Shown here: piece after piece, positions 33,417-42,245 of the stretch | Layout: each line of letters begins with the position of its first letter | Numbering within the stretch: the first letter of the stretch is position 1 | Source of the DNA: Nocardia sp. NBC_00416 | Lineage (GTDB): Bacteria; Actinomycetota; Actinomycetes; Mycobacteriales; Mycobacteriaceae | Direction: 5' to 3' | Assembly (NCBI RefSeq): GCF_036032445.1 | Contig: NZ_CP107932.1 | Span: 7,194,501-7,258,500 of the forward strand | Length of the DNA: 64,000 nt | Translations under genes and position numbers: made by a program | The notes under the pieces: generated by a model | Told to the model about the DNA's origin: nothing | The model's database searches: none | The model's input: only the letters and a program-made list of their open reading frames with translations

Positions 33417-34118
33417 GTGCCCGGGCGGAACCGGACCGGGTTGCGACGGGAGCTGCGCGCCGCCGTCGTACTGCTGCTCGCGGTGGTCGTGGTGAGTCTG
33501 GTGGTGGGCGCGCTCTGGGGCTTGCTGGCGCCGACCGAACGGGTGCTGGTCGTCGAGCCGGGTCGCGGCGCCGCGCTGGTCGGTGAGAGCCTGCACCGCT
33601 TCGACGCCATGGCGCTGTTCACGGCGGCCGGTGCGGTCACCGGTTTCCTCTCGGCGGTCGGTGCGTGGCGCTGGCGGCGGATGCGCGGTCCGATCCAGCT
33701 CGTCGGCCTGATACTCGGCTCGGTGGCCGGCGCCCGGGTGATGGCCTGGGTCGGGGAAGTCGTCAACACCTGGGACAATCCGCGGCCCGAGGATCCGCCG
33801 GTAGGCCAGATCGTCGCCCTGCCCGTCGAGCTGGGCAGCCTGCTGGCGCTGGTCGCGCAACCGCTCGTGGCCGGGCTGGTGATCCTGATCCTGGCCGGGC
33901 TGAGTCCGGCCGAGGATCTCGGGACGGGCTTCCTGAGCCCGTTCGACGATTCCCGGCCGCAGCCCTACGCCGATCCGGAATCCGACGCGGCCGCCTACCA
34001 GCGAGATCCACCCGAGTCGCCACCCGCGGGCGACCCGTCTCGGGCCGGTGCGTCGGCGGGGTCCGTCCGGGCCGATGCGCTCTCCGCCGACGATTCGCCG
34101 CCGGCAAGACCGAGCTGA
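33417..34118 (+). CDS. DUF2567-like membrane protein
   Basis: A 233-residue protein with four hydrophobic segments: LRAAVVLLLAVVVVSLVVGA, LFTAAGAVTGFLSAVG, LVGLILGSVAGARVMAWVG and LVAQPLVAGLVILILAG. A polar, proline/aspartate-rich C-terminal tail of about 60 residues follows. It matches in position and layout the membrane protein that follows bioB in mycobacteria (Rv1591c region); the function is unknown. The GTG at 33417 begins 2 bases after the bsaP stop, so it belongs to the bioB operon. Confidence 0.7.
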   Translation: MPGRNRTGLRRELRAAVVLLLAVVVVSLVVGALWGLLAPTERVLVVEPGRGAALVGESLHRFDAMALFTAAGAVTGFLSAVGAWRWRRMRGPIQLVGLILGSVAGARVMAWVGEVVNTWDNPRPEDPPVGQIVALPVELGSLLALVAQPLVAGLVILILAGLSPAEDLGTGFLSPFDDSRPQPYADPESDAAAYQRDPPESPPAGDPSRAGASAGSVRADALSADDSPPARPS

Positions 34119-34206
34119 CCGCGCCGATTGCGAACGGCCCCGCATGCGGTCGATGCGGTCGGTCTCCGGCCAGCGGTGCCCTCACCCGGTCGGGGGTGCC
34201 GCCGGT

Positions 34207-34569
34207 TCAGCCGAAGAGTGCGTGGGTTCCGGTATATCCCAGCACCGCCGCGACCAGTCCCGCGGCGATGCTGCCGCCGGCGTAGCGGACCACATGCCAG
34301 TAGGCGCGTTGTTCGGTGAGGCGCACGGTTTCATAGCTGAAGGTGCTGTAGGTCGTGAACGCGCCGCAGAACCCGGTGCCCGCCAGCACCGTCCACGCCG
34401 GGGGCAGGCCCGCTCCGGTGAGCCCACCGAGGATCAGGCAGCCGGACACATTGACGGCGAACGTGCCCCACGGGAACCTCCCGCTGTGCCGGGCCTGGAC
34501 CGCCCGGTCGAGCAGATAGCGCAGCGGCGCACCGACCGCGGCCCCCGCGATCACCAGTAGTACGTTCAC
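34207..34569 (-). CDS. crcB: Fluoride efflux channel subunit CrcB/FluC (second copy)
   Basis: A 120-residue four-helix protein of the Fluc family that exports fluoride as a dimer. Hallmarks are GAPLRYLLDR, the NVSGCLILGGL helix break, and the CGAFTTYSTFSYE motif with the pore phenylalanines and the central Na+ site. GTG 34569 overlaps the stop of the other crcB gene by 4 bases. Two adjacent genes usually encode a heterodimer with antiparallel topology. Confidence 0.88.
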   Translation of the reverse strand: MNVLLVIAGAAVGAPLRYLLDRAVQARHSGRFPWGTFAVNVSGCLILGGLTGAGLPPAWTVLAGTGFCGAFTTYSTFSYETVRLTEQRAYWHVVRYAGGSIAAGLVAAVLGYTGTHALFG

Positions 34570-35069
34570 CGCGCCGCTCCCGCCGGTCCGCGCCGTCCGG
34601 CGGTGCGCGCCAGCCACATTCCGGCGGCGGCGGCCGATACCGCCGCGACCAGGGTTGCGGCCAGGTAGACGGCGCCGACGACGATCGTGCCGGGTTCGAG
34701 CAGCGCGCGGATCTCGTCGGCGTAGGTGGAGAAGGTGGTGAACCCGCCCAGCACGCCGACGCCGAGGAAGGGGCGCAGCAGGGGATGCGGGGTCCGCAGT
34801 TCGGTGACCACGACCATCAGCACGCCGAGCAGGAAACTTCCGCTCACATTGATGACGAATACCGCCCAGGGAAAGCCGCCGGCGGGGGTGGGCCAGTACT
34901 GGATCAGTCCGTACCTGGCCAGTGCGCCGAGCGCGCCGCCGACGGCGATGACGACCAGGATCGCGCCGTGGGTGGCGGCGAGTTCGCGGGCCTGGCGCGG
35001 GGATCGCAGCTCGATATCCGGATCGACGGGAAGCTCAGGGCCGGTGACCGGCTCCGGGTCGGTGGGCAC
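34566..35069 (-). CDS. crcB: Fluoride efflux channel subunit CrcB/FluC (first copy)
   Basis: A 167-residue Fluc channel with an extra 35-residue acidic N-terminal tail (MPTDPEPVTGPELPVDPDIE) and a C-terminal basic tail. The family marks are GALGALARYGL, FVINVSGSFLLGV and GGFTTFSTYADE. GTG 35069 has AGGAG 6 bases upstream. It is translationally coupled to the second copy. No fluoride riboswitch could be recognised in the leader. Confidence 0.88.
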   Translation of the reverse strand: MPTDPEPVTGPELPVDPDIELRSPRQARELAATHGAILVVIAVGGALGALARYGLIQYWPTPAGGFPWAVFVINVSGSFLLGVLMVVVTELRTPHPLLRPFLGVGVLGGFTTFSTYADEIRALLEPGTIVVGAVYLAATLVAAVSAAAAGMWLARTAGRRGPAGAAR

Positions 35070-35452
35070 AACTCTCTCCTACTCCATAACCACCACAGGA
35101 CGGTGAGGTGACGGGTAGGGACTGTCGGCGGCCGTATCGCCGCGGTTGTTCCGGGTCGGTACCCGGAGCGGCGAGCCCCACCGCCGCGCTGCGGAGTTTA
35201 GTGGCCGGGCGACCTCGCCGGTGCGTCGGGACGACCGCGACCTGCGCGATGTGCTGCTCTCAGGAGAGCACGAGGACGGCGCGGTACCGAGTAGTCGGAG
35301 CCGGCCCACGGGCTGGACGAGACAGCTGCTCGGCTGCGTGACCGGTGGACCGAGCGCGCAAGATCGCGCCGATTGTCCCGGACAGTGCGCGGATTCGCGC
35401 GGACGGTCGTAGGCTGACCCCCGATTCGGCAGGCCGACAAGGAGATAACGTC
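35070..35452. other. 383-base divergent intergenic region
   Basis: No gene is seen between crcB and the DUF1353 gene. It contains a 7-bp hairpin (TCCGGGT/ACCCGGA, 35150-35167, 4-base loop) on the crcB side. A TAGGCT -10-like box at 35410-35415 lies ahead of the DUF1353 gene. The fluoride riboswitch consensus is not evident. Confidence 0.45.
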
Positions 35453-35983
35453 GTGGGGTTCACCAGTGCGCTCGTGGTCGAGGAGATCGATGGGACGTTC
35501 TGGAAGGTCCGGGAGCCGTTGGGATATGCGGGCGCGGACGAGCATTTCGAGGTTCCCGTGGGATTCCGCACCGATTTCGCGTCGGTGCCGCGGCCGGTGG
35601 TGTGGTTGATCCCGCGGTACGGCGTGTACACGCGGGCGGCGATCCTGCACGACTATCTGCTGCGCTCGGACCAGGTGAGCACGGTCGACGCCGACGGCCT
35701 CTTCCGGCGGGCGCTGCGCGAGTGCGAGGTCTCGCTGCTGCGCCGGTGGATGATGTGGACGGCGGTGCGGTTCGGTAGCCGGCTGCGGGGCGCGTCCGCG
35801 GCGGCGCTCGCGGTGTGGACCGCGGTCGCGGTGCTGTCGATCCTGTTCCTGCTGATCCCGACCGTCGTGGTCACCGTGTTCCTGATGCTGTTCTGGGTGA
35901 TCGAACTGCTGGCGTGGCCGCTGGATCGGTCCCGTGCGCACGACCGGCGCAAGCAGGTGCCGCGGCCGGAGATGCGGAGCTGA
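35453..35983 (+). CDS. DUF1353-family protein with C-terminal membrane anchor
   Basis: A 176-residue protein. The first 110 residues match DUF1353: FEVPVGFRTDFASVPR, then YTRAAILHDYLLR with its conserved His-Asp, and FRRALRECEVSLLRRWMMW. A strongly hydrophobic region (about 125-160) then forms one or two membrane helices, which is unusual for this mainly phage/soluble family. GTG 35453 has AGGAG 8 bases upstream. The function is unknown; the H-D pair suggests a hydrolase-like site. Confidence 0.75.
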   Translation: MGFTSALVVEEIDGTFWKVREPLGYAGADEHFEVPVGFRTDFASVPRPVVWLIPRYGVYTRAAILHDYLLRSDQVSTVDADGLFRRALRECEVSLLRRWMMWTAVRFGSRLRGASAAALAVWTAVAVLSILFLLIPTVVVTVFLMLFWVIELLAWPLDRSRAHDRRKQVPRPEMRS

Positions 35984-36023
35984 GGCCGGGCCGGTCGAAG
36001 GCTCGGGCACGGGGCTCGAACGC

Positions 36024-36779
36024 TCAGGCGCGAGGGCGCAGCGCGGCGAACTCGTCGGTGACCCGAAGCCCGGAATCGGTGAATCGGTAGACCGACGCGG
36101 GGCGTCCGCCGGTGCGGCCCGGGGCGGCGGTGTCGCCGGTGGGGGTGATCACCTTGCGCCGGGTCAGGACGCGTTGCAGGTTCGTGGTGTCGACATCGTA
36201 ACCCAGTGCGGCGCAATAGATTTCCCGGAGTGTGGACATGGTGAAACGCTCGGGGGCCAGCGCGAACGAGATATTCGTGTAGGAGAGTTTCGCGGCGAGG
36301 CGGGTGCGGGCGTGCTGGACCACCGTGCCGTGGTCGAACGACATCTCCGGCAGGGCTGCCACCCGATGCCAGGAGGTGTCGTCGGGCAGTCGCGGGTCGG
36401 CGGTGAGGGGGACCAGCCCCAGGTATGCCGAGGCGATCCGGCGCGGTCCGGGGATGCGGTCCGGGGCGCTGAACACCGACAGCTGTTCGAGATGGTTCAC
36501 CTCGCGGACGTCCACCTTCTCGGCGAGCTGGCGGCGGGCCGAGGTGTCCAGATCCTCGTCGTTGCGCAGCCGGCCGCCCGGTAGCGACCAGGTCCCGCGT
36601 TGCGGGTCGAGCGCGCGCTGCCACAGCAGCACGGCGAGCTCGCTGTGCCCGCCCGGACGGTCCACTGTGCCGCTACGGCCGCTCTCACCTGGGGCGATGT
36701 TCGCGGGGAACCGGCGAACCTGGAACACCGCGGTGAGCGATTCATGGATGGTGCTAAACTGGTCCACGTTTTCGATCAT
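36024..36779 (-). CDS. nrtR: NrtR-type Nudix-related transcriptional regulator of NAD synthesis
   Basis: A 251-residue protein with an N-terminal Nudix-like domain and a C-terminal winged helix (SVYRFTDSGLRVTDEF). The Nudix box (GTWSLPGGRLRNDEDL, then ARRQLAEKVDV) lacks the usual REUXEE glutamates: R-Q-L-A-E-K replaces them, so it probably senses ADP-ribose-like ligands rather than hydrolysing them. It is divergent from nadABC. A perfect inverted repeat overlaps its start codon region, fitting a self-regulating repressor of de novo NAD synthesis, as described for mycobacterial NrtR. Confidence 0.8.
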   Translation of the reverse strand: MIENVDQFSTIHESLTAVFQVRRFPANIAPGESGRSGTVDRPGGHSELAVLLWQRALDPQRGTWSLPGGRLRNDEDLDTSARRQLAEKVDVREVNHLEQLSVFSAPDRIPGPRRIASAYLGLVPLTADPRLPDDTSWHRVAALPEMSFDHGTVVQHARTRLAAKLSYTNISFALAPERFTMSTLREIYCAALGYDVDTTNLQRVLTRRKVITPTGDTAAPGRTGGRPASVYRFTDSGLRVTDEFAALRPRA

Positions 36780-36790
36780 AAGTCGAAAAC
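36768..36790. promoter_or_regulatory. Putative NrtR operator between nrtR and nadA
   Basis: GTTTTCGA (36768-36775) and TCGAAAAC (36783-36790) are perfect inverted 8-base arms around 7 bases. The site lies over the nrtR start codon and 53 bases before the nadA ATG, just after an extended -10-like TGCTAAACT (36752-36760) for nadA. Confidence 0.6.
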
Positions 36791-36843
36791 CTGGTTGAGT
36801 GCGAATCGGCAGAGGCGCCGATCGCGCGGAGGAAGGAGCGACC

Positions 36844-37899
36844 ATGGCGACGATGGGAGCAGAATTGGCCCCGGCGCCGGGTACCGCATTGCGGGAGCGG
36901 ATCAGCGACGGGCCAACGGGCTATACCGGTGTCGAGCCGACACCGGAGTGGGCGGCCGAGGTGAAACGGCTGGCGCGACAGCGCAATGCGACCATTCTCG
37001 CGCACAACTATCAGCTGCCCGAGATCCAGGACGTGGCCGACCACGTCGGCGACTCGCTGGCGCTGTCGCGGATCGCGGCCGAAGCCCCCGAGGGCACCAT
37101 CGTCTTCTGCGGCGTCCACTTCATGGCCGAGACCGCCAAGATCCTGAGCCCGGACAAGACCGTGCTGATCCCCGACCAGCGCGCCGGATGCTCGCTGGCC
37201 GATTCGATCACGGCCGAGCAACTGCGCGAATGGAAGGCCGACCATCCCGGCGCGGTCGTGGTGTCCTACGTCAACACCACCGCAGCAGTGAAGGGGCTCA
37301 CCGATATCTGCTGCACCTCCTCCAATGCCGTCGACGTGGTCGCCTCCATCGACCCCGATCGCGAGGTGCTGTTCCTGCCCGACCAGTTCCTCGGCGCGCA
37401 CGTGAAACGGGAGACCGGCCGGGAGAACATCCACATCTGGATGGGCGAATGCCACGTCCACGCCGGTATCAACGGCGACGAGCTCAACGAACAGGCCCGC
37501 GCCCACCCCGACGCCGAACTCTTCGTGCACCCCGAATGCGGTTGCGCCACTTCCGCGCTGTACCTGGCCGGGGAGGGCGAATTCCCCGCCGACCGGGTGC
37601 ACATCCTGTCGACCGGCGGCATGATCGACGCCGCCCGCGCCGCGAAATCGAACCAGGTGCTGGTTGCGACGGAGGTCGGGATGCTGCACCAGCTGCGCAA
37701 GGCGGCCCCCGGAATCGATTTCCAGGCCGTGAACGATCGCGCCGCCTGCAAGTACATGAAGATGATCACCCCCGCGGCCCTGTTGCGCTGCCTCGCCGAG
37801 AATCGCGACGAAGTGCACGTCGATACCGAGACCGCCGCGCTGGCTCGGCATTCGGTCCAGCGCATGATCGAAATCGGCAATTCCGGCGGCGGCGAATGA
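36844..37899 (+). CDS. nadA: Quinolinate synthase
   Basis: A 351-residue 4Fe-4S enzyme condensing iminoaspartate with DHAP to quinolinate. The three cluster cysteines lie in DICCTSSNA-type, [10 protein letters not shown] and [11 protein letters not shown] segments; other marks are [21 protein letters not shown] and [17 protein letters not shown] 5 bases before the ATG at 36844 fixes the start ([10 protein letters not shown]). It heads the nadA-nadB-nadC operon and lies under the probable NrtR operator. Confidence 0.94.
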   Translation: MATMGAELAPAPGTALRERISDGPTGYTGVEPTPEWAAEVKRLARQRNATILAHNYQLPEIQDVADHVGDSLALSRIAAEAPEGTIVFCGVHFMAETAKILSPDKTVLIPDQRAGCSLADSITAEQLREWKADHPGAVVVSYVNTTAAVKGLTDICCTSSNAVDVVASIDPDREVLFLPDQFLGAHVKRETGRENIHIWMGECHVHAGINGDELNEQARAHPDAELFVHPECGCATSALYLAGEGEFPADRVHILSTGGMIDAARAAKSNQVLVATEVGMLHQLRKAAPGIDFQAVNDRAACKYMKMITPAALLRCLAENRDEVHVDTETAALARHSVQRMIEIGNSGGGE

Positions 37900-37988
37900 T
37901 GTGCTCGCCCGGTAGCCGGCCCTCGTCCGGCGCACAGATCCGGCAGTGCTTCCCGCCGACGGCGGTGCGCTCCTGGGCGCGACCGTGA
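37899..37988 (+). CDS. Possible 29-residue coupled ORF between nadA and nadB
   Basis: The nadA stop forms TGATG, opening a frame [20 protein letters not shown] and ending 20 bases before the nadB start. No ribosome site of its own and no known family are seen. It may simply keep ribosomes moving across the 108-base gap, or be chance. Confidence 0.2.
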   Translation: MCSPGSRPSSGAQIRQCFPPTAVRSWARP

Positions 37989-38007
37989 TCGTGCGGCGGT
38001 GGCCACG

Positions 38008-39630
38008 ATGACCGGTGCACAGTGGGGTCACGCCTGGGAAGAGCACGCGGACCTGGTGGTGATCGGCGGTGGCGTCGCCGGGCTCACCGCGGCGCGCGCG
38101 GCGGCACGCCGCGGTCTGCGGGTGCTGATCCTCAGCAAGGGCGGCCCCAGCGATACGGCCACCCAATACGCGCAGGGCGGTATCGCGGTCGTCGCTCCGC
38201 ACGGTGATTCGGCGGATTCCCATGTCGCCGACACCCTCGCGGCCGGCGGCGGATTGTGCGATCCCGACGCGGTGCGGTCCATTGTGGAGGCCGGACCCGA
38301 CGCGGTCGCCGCGCTCACTGATCTGGGCGCGGTGTTCGACCTCGGACGCGACGGCCAGATCTCGCGGACCCGGGAGGGCGGGCACAGCACCCGCCGCATC
38401 ATTCACGCCGGTGGCGACGCGACCGGCGCGGAGGTGCAGCGCGCGCTATCGGCGGCGGGAATGCCCGTGCTGTTCGGGACAGCCGTGCTCGAGGTCGTCA
38501 CGGGCCCGGCCGGGGTCCAGGGCGTGATCGCCGTCTCCGAGCGGGGCGCCGGGGTCGTGCATGCGCCGGCGGCCCTGCTGGCGACCGGCGGTTTCGGCCA
38601 GCTGTACGCGTCGAGCACCAACCCGGCCGGGGCCACCGCCGACGGTGTCGCCCTGGCTCTGTGGGCGGGAGCGGCGGTCGCGGATCTGGAGTTCGTGCAG
38701 TTCCATCCCACCATCCTCTACACACCGAACGGCGTCGGCCGTCGGCCGCTGATCAGTGAGGCGGTCCGGGGAGAAGGCGCGCGGCTGGTCGACTCGCGGG
38801 GCGACTCGGTGACCGCCGGTGTCCATCCGCGCGGAGATCTGGCGCCCCGCGATGTGGTGTCGCGGGCCATCGCCGCCCGGATGCGACTGCTCGGCGACGA
38901 CCACGTCTACCTCGACGCCCGCGAAGTAGACGGGTTCACCCGGCGTTTTCCCACGATCACGATGTCCTGTCGCGCCGCCGGTATCGACCCCCGCCGCGAT
39001 CTGATCCCGGTGGTGCCCGCCGCGCACTACCAGTGCGGCGGTGTGGTCACCGATCTGCACGGACGCACCGGGGTACCCGGGCTCTACGCGGCCGGGGAGG
39101 TCGCGCGCACCGGGTTGCACGGCGCGAACCGGCTGGCCTCCAACAGCCTGCTGGAGGGTTTGGTGATGGGTGAGCGCGCCGGGCTCGCGGCGATGGAACG
39201 GCTGGGCGAACCGGCGAACGCGGCGGGCAGGCCTCGGCCCTTCCGGCCCGCGCTGTCGCGCAGCCTGCTCCAGCAGACGATGACCGAGCACGCCTCGGTC
39301 GTCCGAGACGGGGCCGGTCTGGCGCTCGCGGCCGGGATACTCGACACCGCGCGGTACGACGAGTCGCCTCGGGTGGGTGACGGTGCCTCGGCAGGCGGGG
39401 CCGGTGCACCGGCGGATCTCGTCGCCCGATTCGAGGACGCCGCGCTCACCGTGACGGCGCGGGCGCTGCTGCTCGCCGCCCGGGTACGCACCGAGAGCCG
39501 CGGTTGCCACACTCGCTCGGATCATCCGCACGCGGTGGCGAGCGCGGCACAGGGGACGGTGGTGCGGCTGGATGCCACCGGCGCTCCGCGGGTGCTGGCC
39601 CAGCAGGCCCCGCTGGCGGCGCCGTCATGA
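38008..39630 (+). CDS. nadB: L-aspartate oxidase
   Basis: A 540-residue flavoprotein oxidising aspartate to iminoaspartate for NadA. The FAD dinucleotide motif is VVIGGGVAGLTAARAA, the active-site segment is YAQGGIAVV, and the succinate-dehydrogenase-like motifs EFVQFHPTILY and HPRGDLAPRDVVSRA follow. GLHGANRLASNSLLEGLV and the C-terminal RTESRGCHTRSDHP complete the family. ATG 38008 is preferred; a GTG 9 bases earlier is also possible. It lies 108 bases after nadA and ends with ATGA overlapping a short frame that leads to nadC. Confidence 0.93.
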   Translation: MTGAQWGHAWEEHADLVVIGGGVAGLTAARAAARRGLRVLILSKGGPSDTATQYAQGGIAVVAPHGDSADSHVADTLAAGGGLCDPDAVRSIVEAGPDAVAALTDLGAVFDLGRDGQISRTREGGHSTRRIIHAGGDATGAEVQRALSAAGMPVLFGTAVLEVVTGPAGVQGVIAVSERGAGVVHAPAALLATGGFGQLYASSTNPAGATADGVALALWAGAAVADLEFVQFHPTILYTPNGVGRRPLISEAVRGEGARLVDSRGDSVTAGVHPRGDLAPRDVVSRAIAARMRLLGDDHVYLDAREVDGFTRRFPTITMSCRAAGIDPRRDLIPVVPAAHYQCGGVVTDLHGRTGVPGLYAAGEVARTGLHGANRLASNSLLEGLVMGERAGLAAMERLGEPANAAGRPRPFRPALSRSLLQQTMTEHASVVRDGAGLALAAGILDTARYDESPRVGDGASAGGAGAPADLVARFEDAALTVTARALLLAARVRTESRGCHTRSDHPHAVASAAQGTVVRLDATGAPRVLAQQAPLAAPS

Positions 39631-39752
39631 GCGACCGGCCGATACGGGCCTACGCGACGCCCACCCGGCCGAGACCGGCCGATCCGCTGTCCGGTGACGA
39701 AGCGATCCCGCCGACGCACGCGTCCGCGGTGGAATCGGAAACAAGGAGATGA
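39627..39752 (+). CDS. Possible 41-residue coupled ORF between nadB and nadC
   Basis: The ATG at 39627 overlaps the nadB stop (ATGA). The frame (MSDRPIRAYATPTRPRP and onward) ends with TGA at 39750-39752, inside the spacer between the nadC ribosome site and its ATG. The product is disordered-looking and matches no family I know. The overlaps at both ends suggest translational coupling of nadB to nadC, but chance is possible in such GC-rich DNA. Confidence 0.3.
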   Translation: MSDRPIRAYATPTRPRPADPLSGDEAIPPTHASAVESETRR

Positions 39753-39754
39753 CA

Positions 39755-40615
39755 ATGACGTTGGATCCCGGTCTGGATCTCGCGGAAGTGCGCGGTCTCA
39801 TCCGCACCGCGCTCGACGAAGACCTGCGGTACGGGCCCGATATCACCACCACGGCCACGGTCGCGGCGGACGCGGCGGTGAAGGCCGCGGTGGTCGCCCG
39901 CCAGCCGGGCACGGTCGCCGGTATCGATATCGGCGTGCTCGTGCTCGACGAGGTGATCGGCGCGGGCGGCTACGAAGTCACCGAGCGGGTGCCCGACGGC
40001 ACTCGCGTCGCGCCCGGCGACACGGTCCTGGGCCTGGTGGCGCCGACCCGCGGCCTGCTCACCGCCGAACGCACGATGCTCAACCTGATGTGCCATCTTT
40101 CCGGTATCGCCAGCGCCACCGCCGCCTGGGTGGACGCGGTCGCCGGAACCGACTGCCGCATCCGGGACAGCCGCAAAACGCTGCCCGGGCTGCGGGCGCT
40201 GCAGAAGTACGCGGTGCGGGCCGGCGGCGGGGTGAACCACCGGATGGGTCTCGGCGACGCCGCGCTCATCAAGGACAACCATGTCGTCGCCGCGGGGTCG
40301 GTGGTGGCGGCGCTGCGCGCGGTCCGCGCGGCCGCCCCGGATATCGAATGCGAGGTCGAGGTCGACGACCTCGACCAGCTCGACGCCGTACTCGGCGAGA
40401 ACGTCCAATTGATCCTGCTCGACAACTTCCCGCTCTGGCAGACCCAGGCCGCGGTCCAGCGCCGCAACGCGAAAGCGCCGGGCACAAAGCTGGAATCCTC
40501 CGGCGGTCTCACCCTGGACATGGCCGCAGGCTATGCGCGAACCGGTGTCGATTTCCTGGCGGTCGGGGCGCTCACCCATTCGGTCCGGGTGCTCGACCTC
40601 GGTCTCGACATGTAG
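39755..40615 (+). CDS. nadC: Nicotinate-nucleotide pyrophosphorylase (quinolinate phosphoribosyltransferase)
   Basis: A 286-residue enzyme converting quinolinate and PRPP to nicotinate mononucleotide. Key segments are LDEDLRYGPDITTTATV, the catalytic RDSRKTLPGLRALQKYAV, GGGVNHRMGLGDAALIKDNH and the C-terminal SSGGLTLDMAAGYARTGVD. The start is ATG 39755, with AAGGAG 6 bases upstream; an ATG at 39749 touches that site and cannot use it. It ends the nad operon. Confidence 0.94.
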   Translation: MTLDPGLDLAEVRGLIRTALDEDLRYGPDITTTATVAADAAVKAAVVARQPGTVAGIDIGVLVLDEVIGAGGYEVTERVPDGTRVAPGDTVLGLVAPTRGLLTAERTMLNLMCHLSGIASATAAWVDAVAGTDCRIRDSRKTLPGLRALQKYAVRAGGGVNHRMGLGDAALIKDNHVVAAGSVVAALRAVRAAAPDIECEVEVDDLDQLDAVLGENVQLILLDNFPLWQTQAAVQRRNAKAPGTKLESSGGLTLDMAAGYARTGVDFLAVGALTHSVRVLDLGLDM

Positions 40616-40700
40616 GGCGCGGTCGGCGCCCGCGTCCGCGCCGGAACACCAGCGCACTCCGTGTGGTTGCTCGTGACGGACCCGGACGAAAGAGGATGCT

Positions 40701-41564
40701 ATGTCGAAGCCGGCGGATGCCGCGTATCACTGGAACGGCGATGCACTGGATCTGGACGCGTACCTGACGCGGATCGCATACACCGGCCCGCGCACTCCGA
40801 CGTTGTCCGTGTTGCGCGACCTGGTCGCCGCGCACACCACCGCCGTACCGTTCGAGAATCTGGAGGCGGTGCTGGGGCGGCCGGTCCCACTGGACCTGGA
40901 AACCCTGCAGGACAAACTGATCCGGCGGCGGCGCGGGGGTTACTGCTACGAGAACGTCGTCCTGTTCGCGGCGGCACTGGAGCGCTTCGGGTTCGGCATC
41001 ACGGGTCTGTCCGGCCGGGTCACCATGGGGTCGGGCGGTCTTCGTCCGGCCACCCACGCGCTGCTGCGGGTCACGGTGGCCGACGACGACCGGGTGTGGC
41101 TGGCCGATGTGGGTTTCGGCCACGGGCCGTCCGAACCGTATGCCCTCGTCGACGAGCCGGAAGAATTCCGCCTCGGCGGCTGGCGGTTCCGGCTCGAACG
41201 CACCCGCGGTGAACTGGGCGGGGACCAGTGGGTACTGCACCAGTTCGTCGGTGCTGGATGGGTCGACCGCTACACATTCACCATGGATCCGCAGTACCGG
41301 ATCGATTACGAGGTGGGCAATCACTTCGTCTCCACCTCGCCGCGCTCCCCTTTCACCCAGCGCCCGTTCGTGCAGCGTTTTCTGCCCGGAGTGCACCACA
41401 CGCTGGACGGGCGCGCTATGACCACGGAGTATCCCGACGGGACGAGCGTCTCCCGGGAATTCGAGCTCGCGCAGTTGCCGAAGGTTCTCACCGAGGTATT
41501 CGATATCGATCTCGCCGGCGAGGACGCGGAGGCGCTGATCCACGCGCCGTGGACCACTCGCTGA
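40701..41564 (+). CDS. nat: Arylamine N-acetyltransferase
   Basis: A 287-residue NAT enzyme that moves acetyl or propionyl groups from CoA to arylamines. The cysteine-protease-like triad is complete: C82 in RRGGYCYENV, H119 in RPATHALLRV and D136 in VWLADVGFG. The N-terminal VPFENLEAVLGRPVPLD is also typical. In mycobacteria NAT is linked to sterol-derived CoA and cell-wall lipids, but its gene lies in another cluster there. GAGG lies 5 bases before the ATG. It is monocistronic after nadC. Confidence 0.9.
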   Translation: MSKPADAAYHWNGDALDLDAYLTRIAYTGPRTPTLSVLRDLVAAHTTAVPFENLEAVLGRPVPLDLETLQDKLIRRRRGGYCYENVVLFAAALERFGFGITGLSGRVTMGSGGLRPATHALLRVTVADDDRVWLADVGFGHGPSEPYALVDEPEEFRLGGWRFRLERTRGELGGDQWVLHQFVGAGWVDRYTFTMDPQYRIDYEVGNHFVSTSPRSPFTQRPFVQRFLPGVHHTLDGRAMTTEYPDGTSVSREFELAQLPKVLTEVFDIDLAGEDAEALIHAPWTTR

Positions 41565-41613
41565 CCGGAGCATGTTCCGGAGCGGGAGGTTCGCGGTGGT
41601 CCGGTGTTCCGGT

Positions 41614-42144
41614 TCAGAACCGGGTGCCGACGGACCAGACCGGCGTCGAATGCACGCGGGTCAGCCGCCAGCCCTCGGGCAGGCGTCGTGCGGAGAAACG
41701 GTAGATCTCACCCAGGGTGAAGCCCGGGTTCGGCAGGGTGCCGTCGGTGGTGGCGGGAGCGAATACCGCGAGTAGGTTCGCCCGGATCTCGGCGGTATCG
41801 GTGGCCAGTTCGATCGCGGTATTGCTGACGAAATGCTGGATCACCCGGTCCGGGGAGTGGTTACGTGCCGCCTGGGCCATCAGTGCATCACGGCCGGCGG
41901 CCTCGCCGCCCGGGGTGCGTGCGGTGGCGTCGCTGGTGTAGATCGTCCGGAACTGGTCGAAATCCCCGTCGTCCAACGCGCGGGCCAGCCGGTCGACGAG
42001 GGCGGTGAGTTCGGCGCGATCGGTGAGTTCGCACAGTGCGCGCCCGGGCCGGTCGGCGGCAAGGTGCACACCGGCTGCGACCGCCGCCCCGGCGGCGGTC
42101 GTGGAGAACAGGGTCAGGGGCACCAGGCGGCGACGAATCTTCAC
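41614..42144 (-). CDS. Secreted or anchored NTF2-like (SnoaL) protein
   Basis: A 176-residue protein with a basic N-terminus and hydrophobic segment (MKIRRRLVPLTLFSTTAAGA), then an NTF2-like fold: LTALVDRLARALDDGDFDQF, then TIYTSDATARTPGGEAAGRD and a closing EGWRLTRVHSTPVWSVG. The family includes isomerases, cyclases and ligand-binding proteins; no catalytic residues can be assigned. It is divergent from a MarR gene and shares its operator region, so it is the likely target of that regulator. Confidence 0.72.
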   Translation of the reverse strand: MKIRRRLVPLTLFSTTAAGAAVAAGVHLAADRPGRALCELTDRAELTALVDRLARALDDGDFDQFRTIYTSDATARTPGGEAAGRDALMAQAARNHSPDRVIQHFVSNTAIELATDTAEIRANLLAVFAPATTDGTLPNPGFTLGEIYRFSARRLPEGWRLTRVHSTPVWSVGTRF

Positions 42145-42161
42145 GGCGGTAGCCTTCCGCT

Positions 42162-42227
42162 AATTGTTGGAGCAGCCAATGTTGGTAACTCCAACGATAA
42201 ACCAATTTGTGGGGATTGCCAACAATT
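42162..42227. promoter_or_regulatory. Multiple TTGG/CCAA half-sites between SnoaL-like gene and marR
   Basis: AATTGTTGG (42162-42170) and CCAACAATT (42219-42227) are perfect inverted 9-base copies flanking the inner palindrome GTTGGTAACTCCAAC (42181-42195). The cluster fills the 101-base divergent gap and would suit binding by the adjacent MarR protein. Confidence 0.55.
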
Positions 42228-42245
42228 GCTTGCTACATTCCGGGT

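Noticed and set aside
35070-35140. Fluoride (crcB) riboswitch upstream of the paired channels
   Set aside because: The conserved riboswitch segments could not be found in the leader on the minus strand; only a vague GGAG/TAGG similarity exists.
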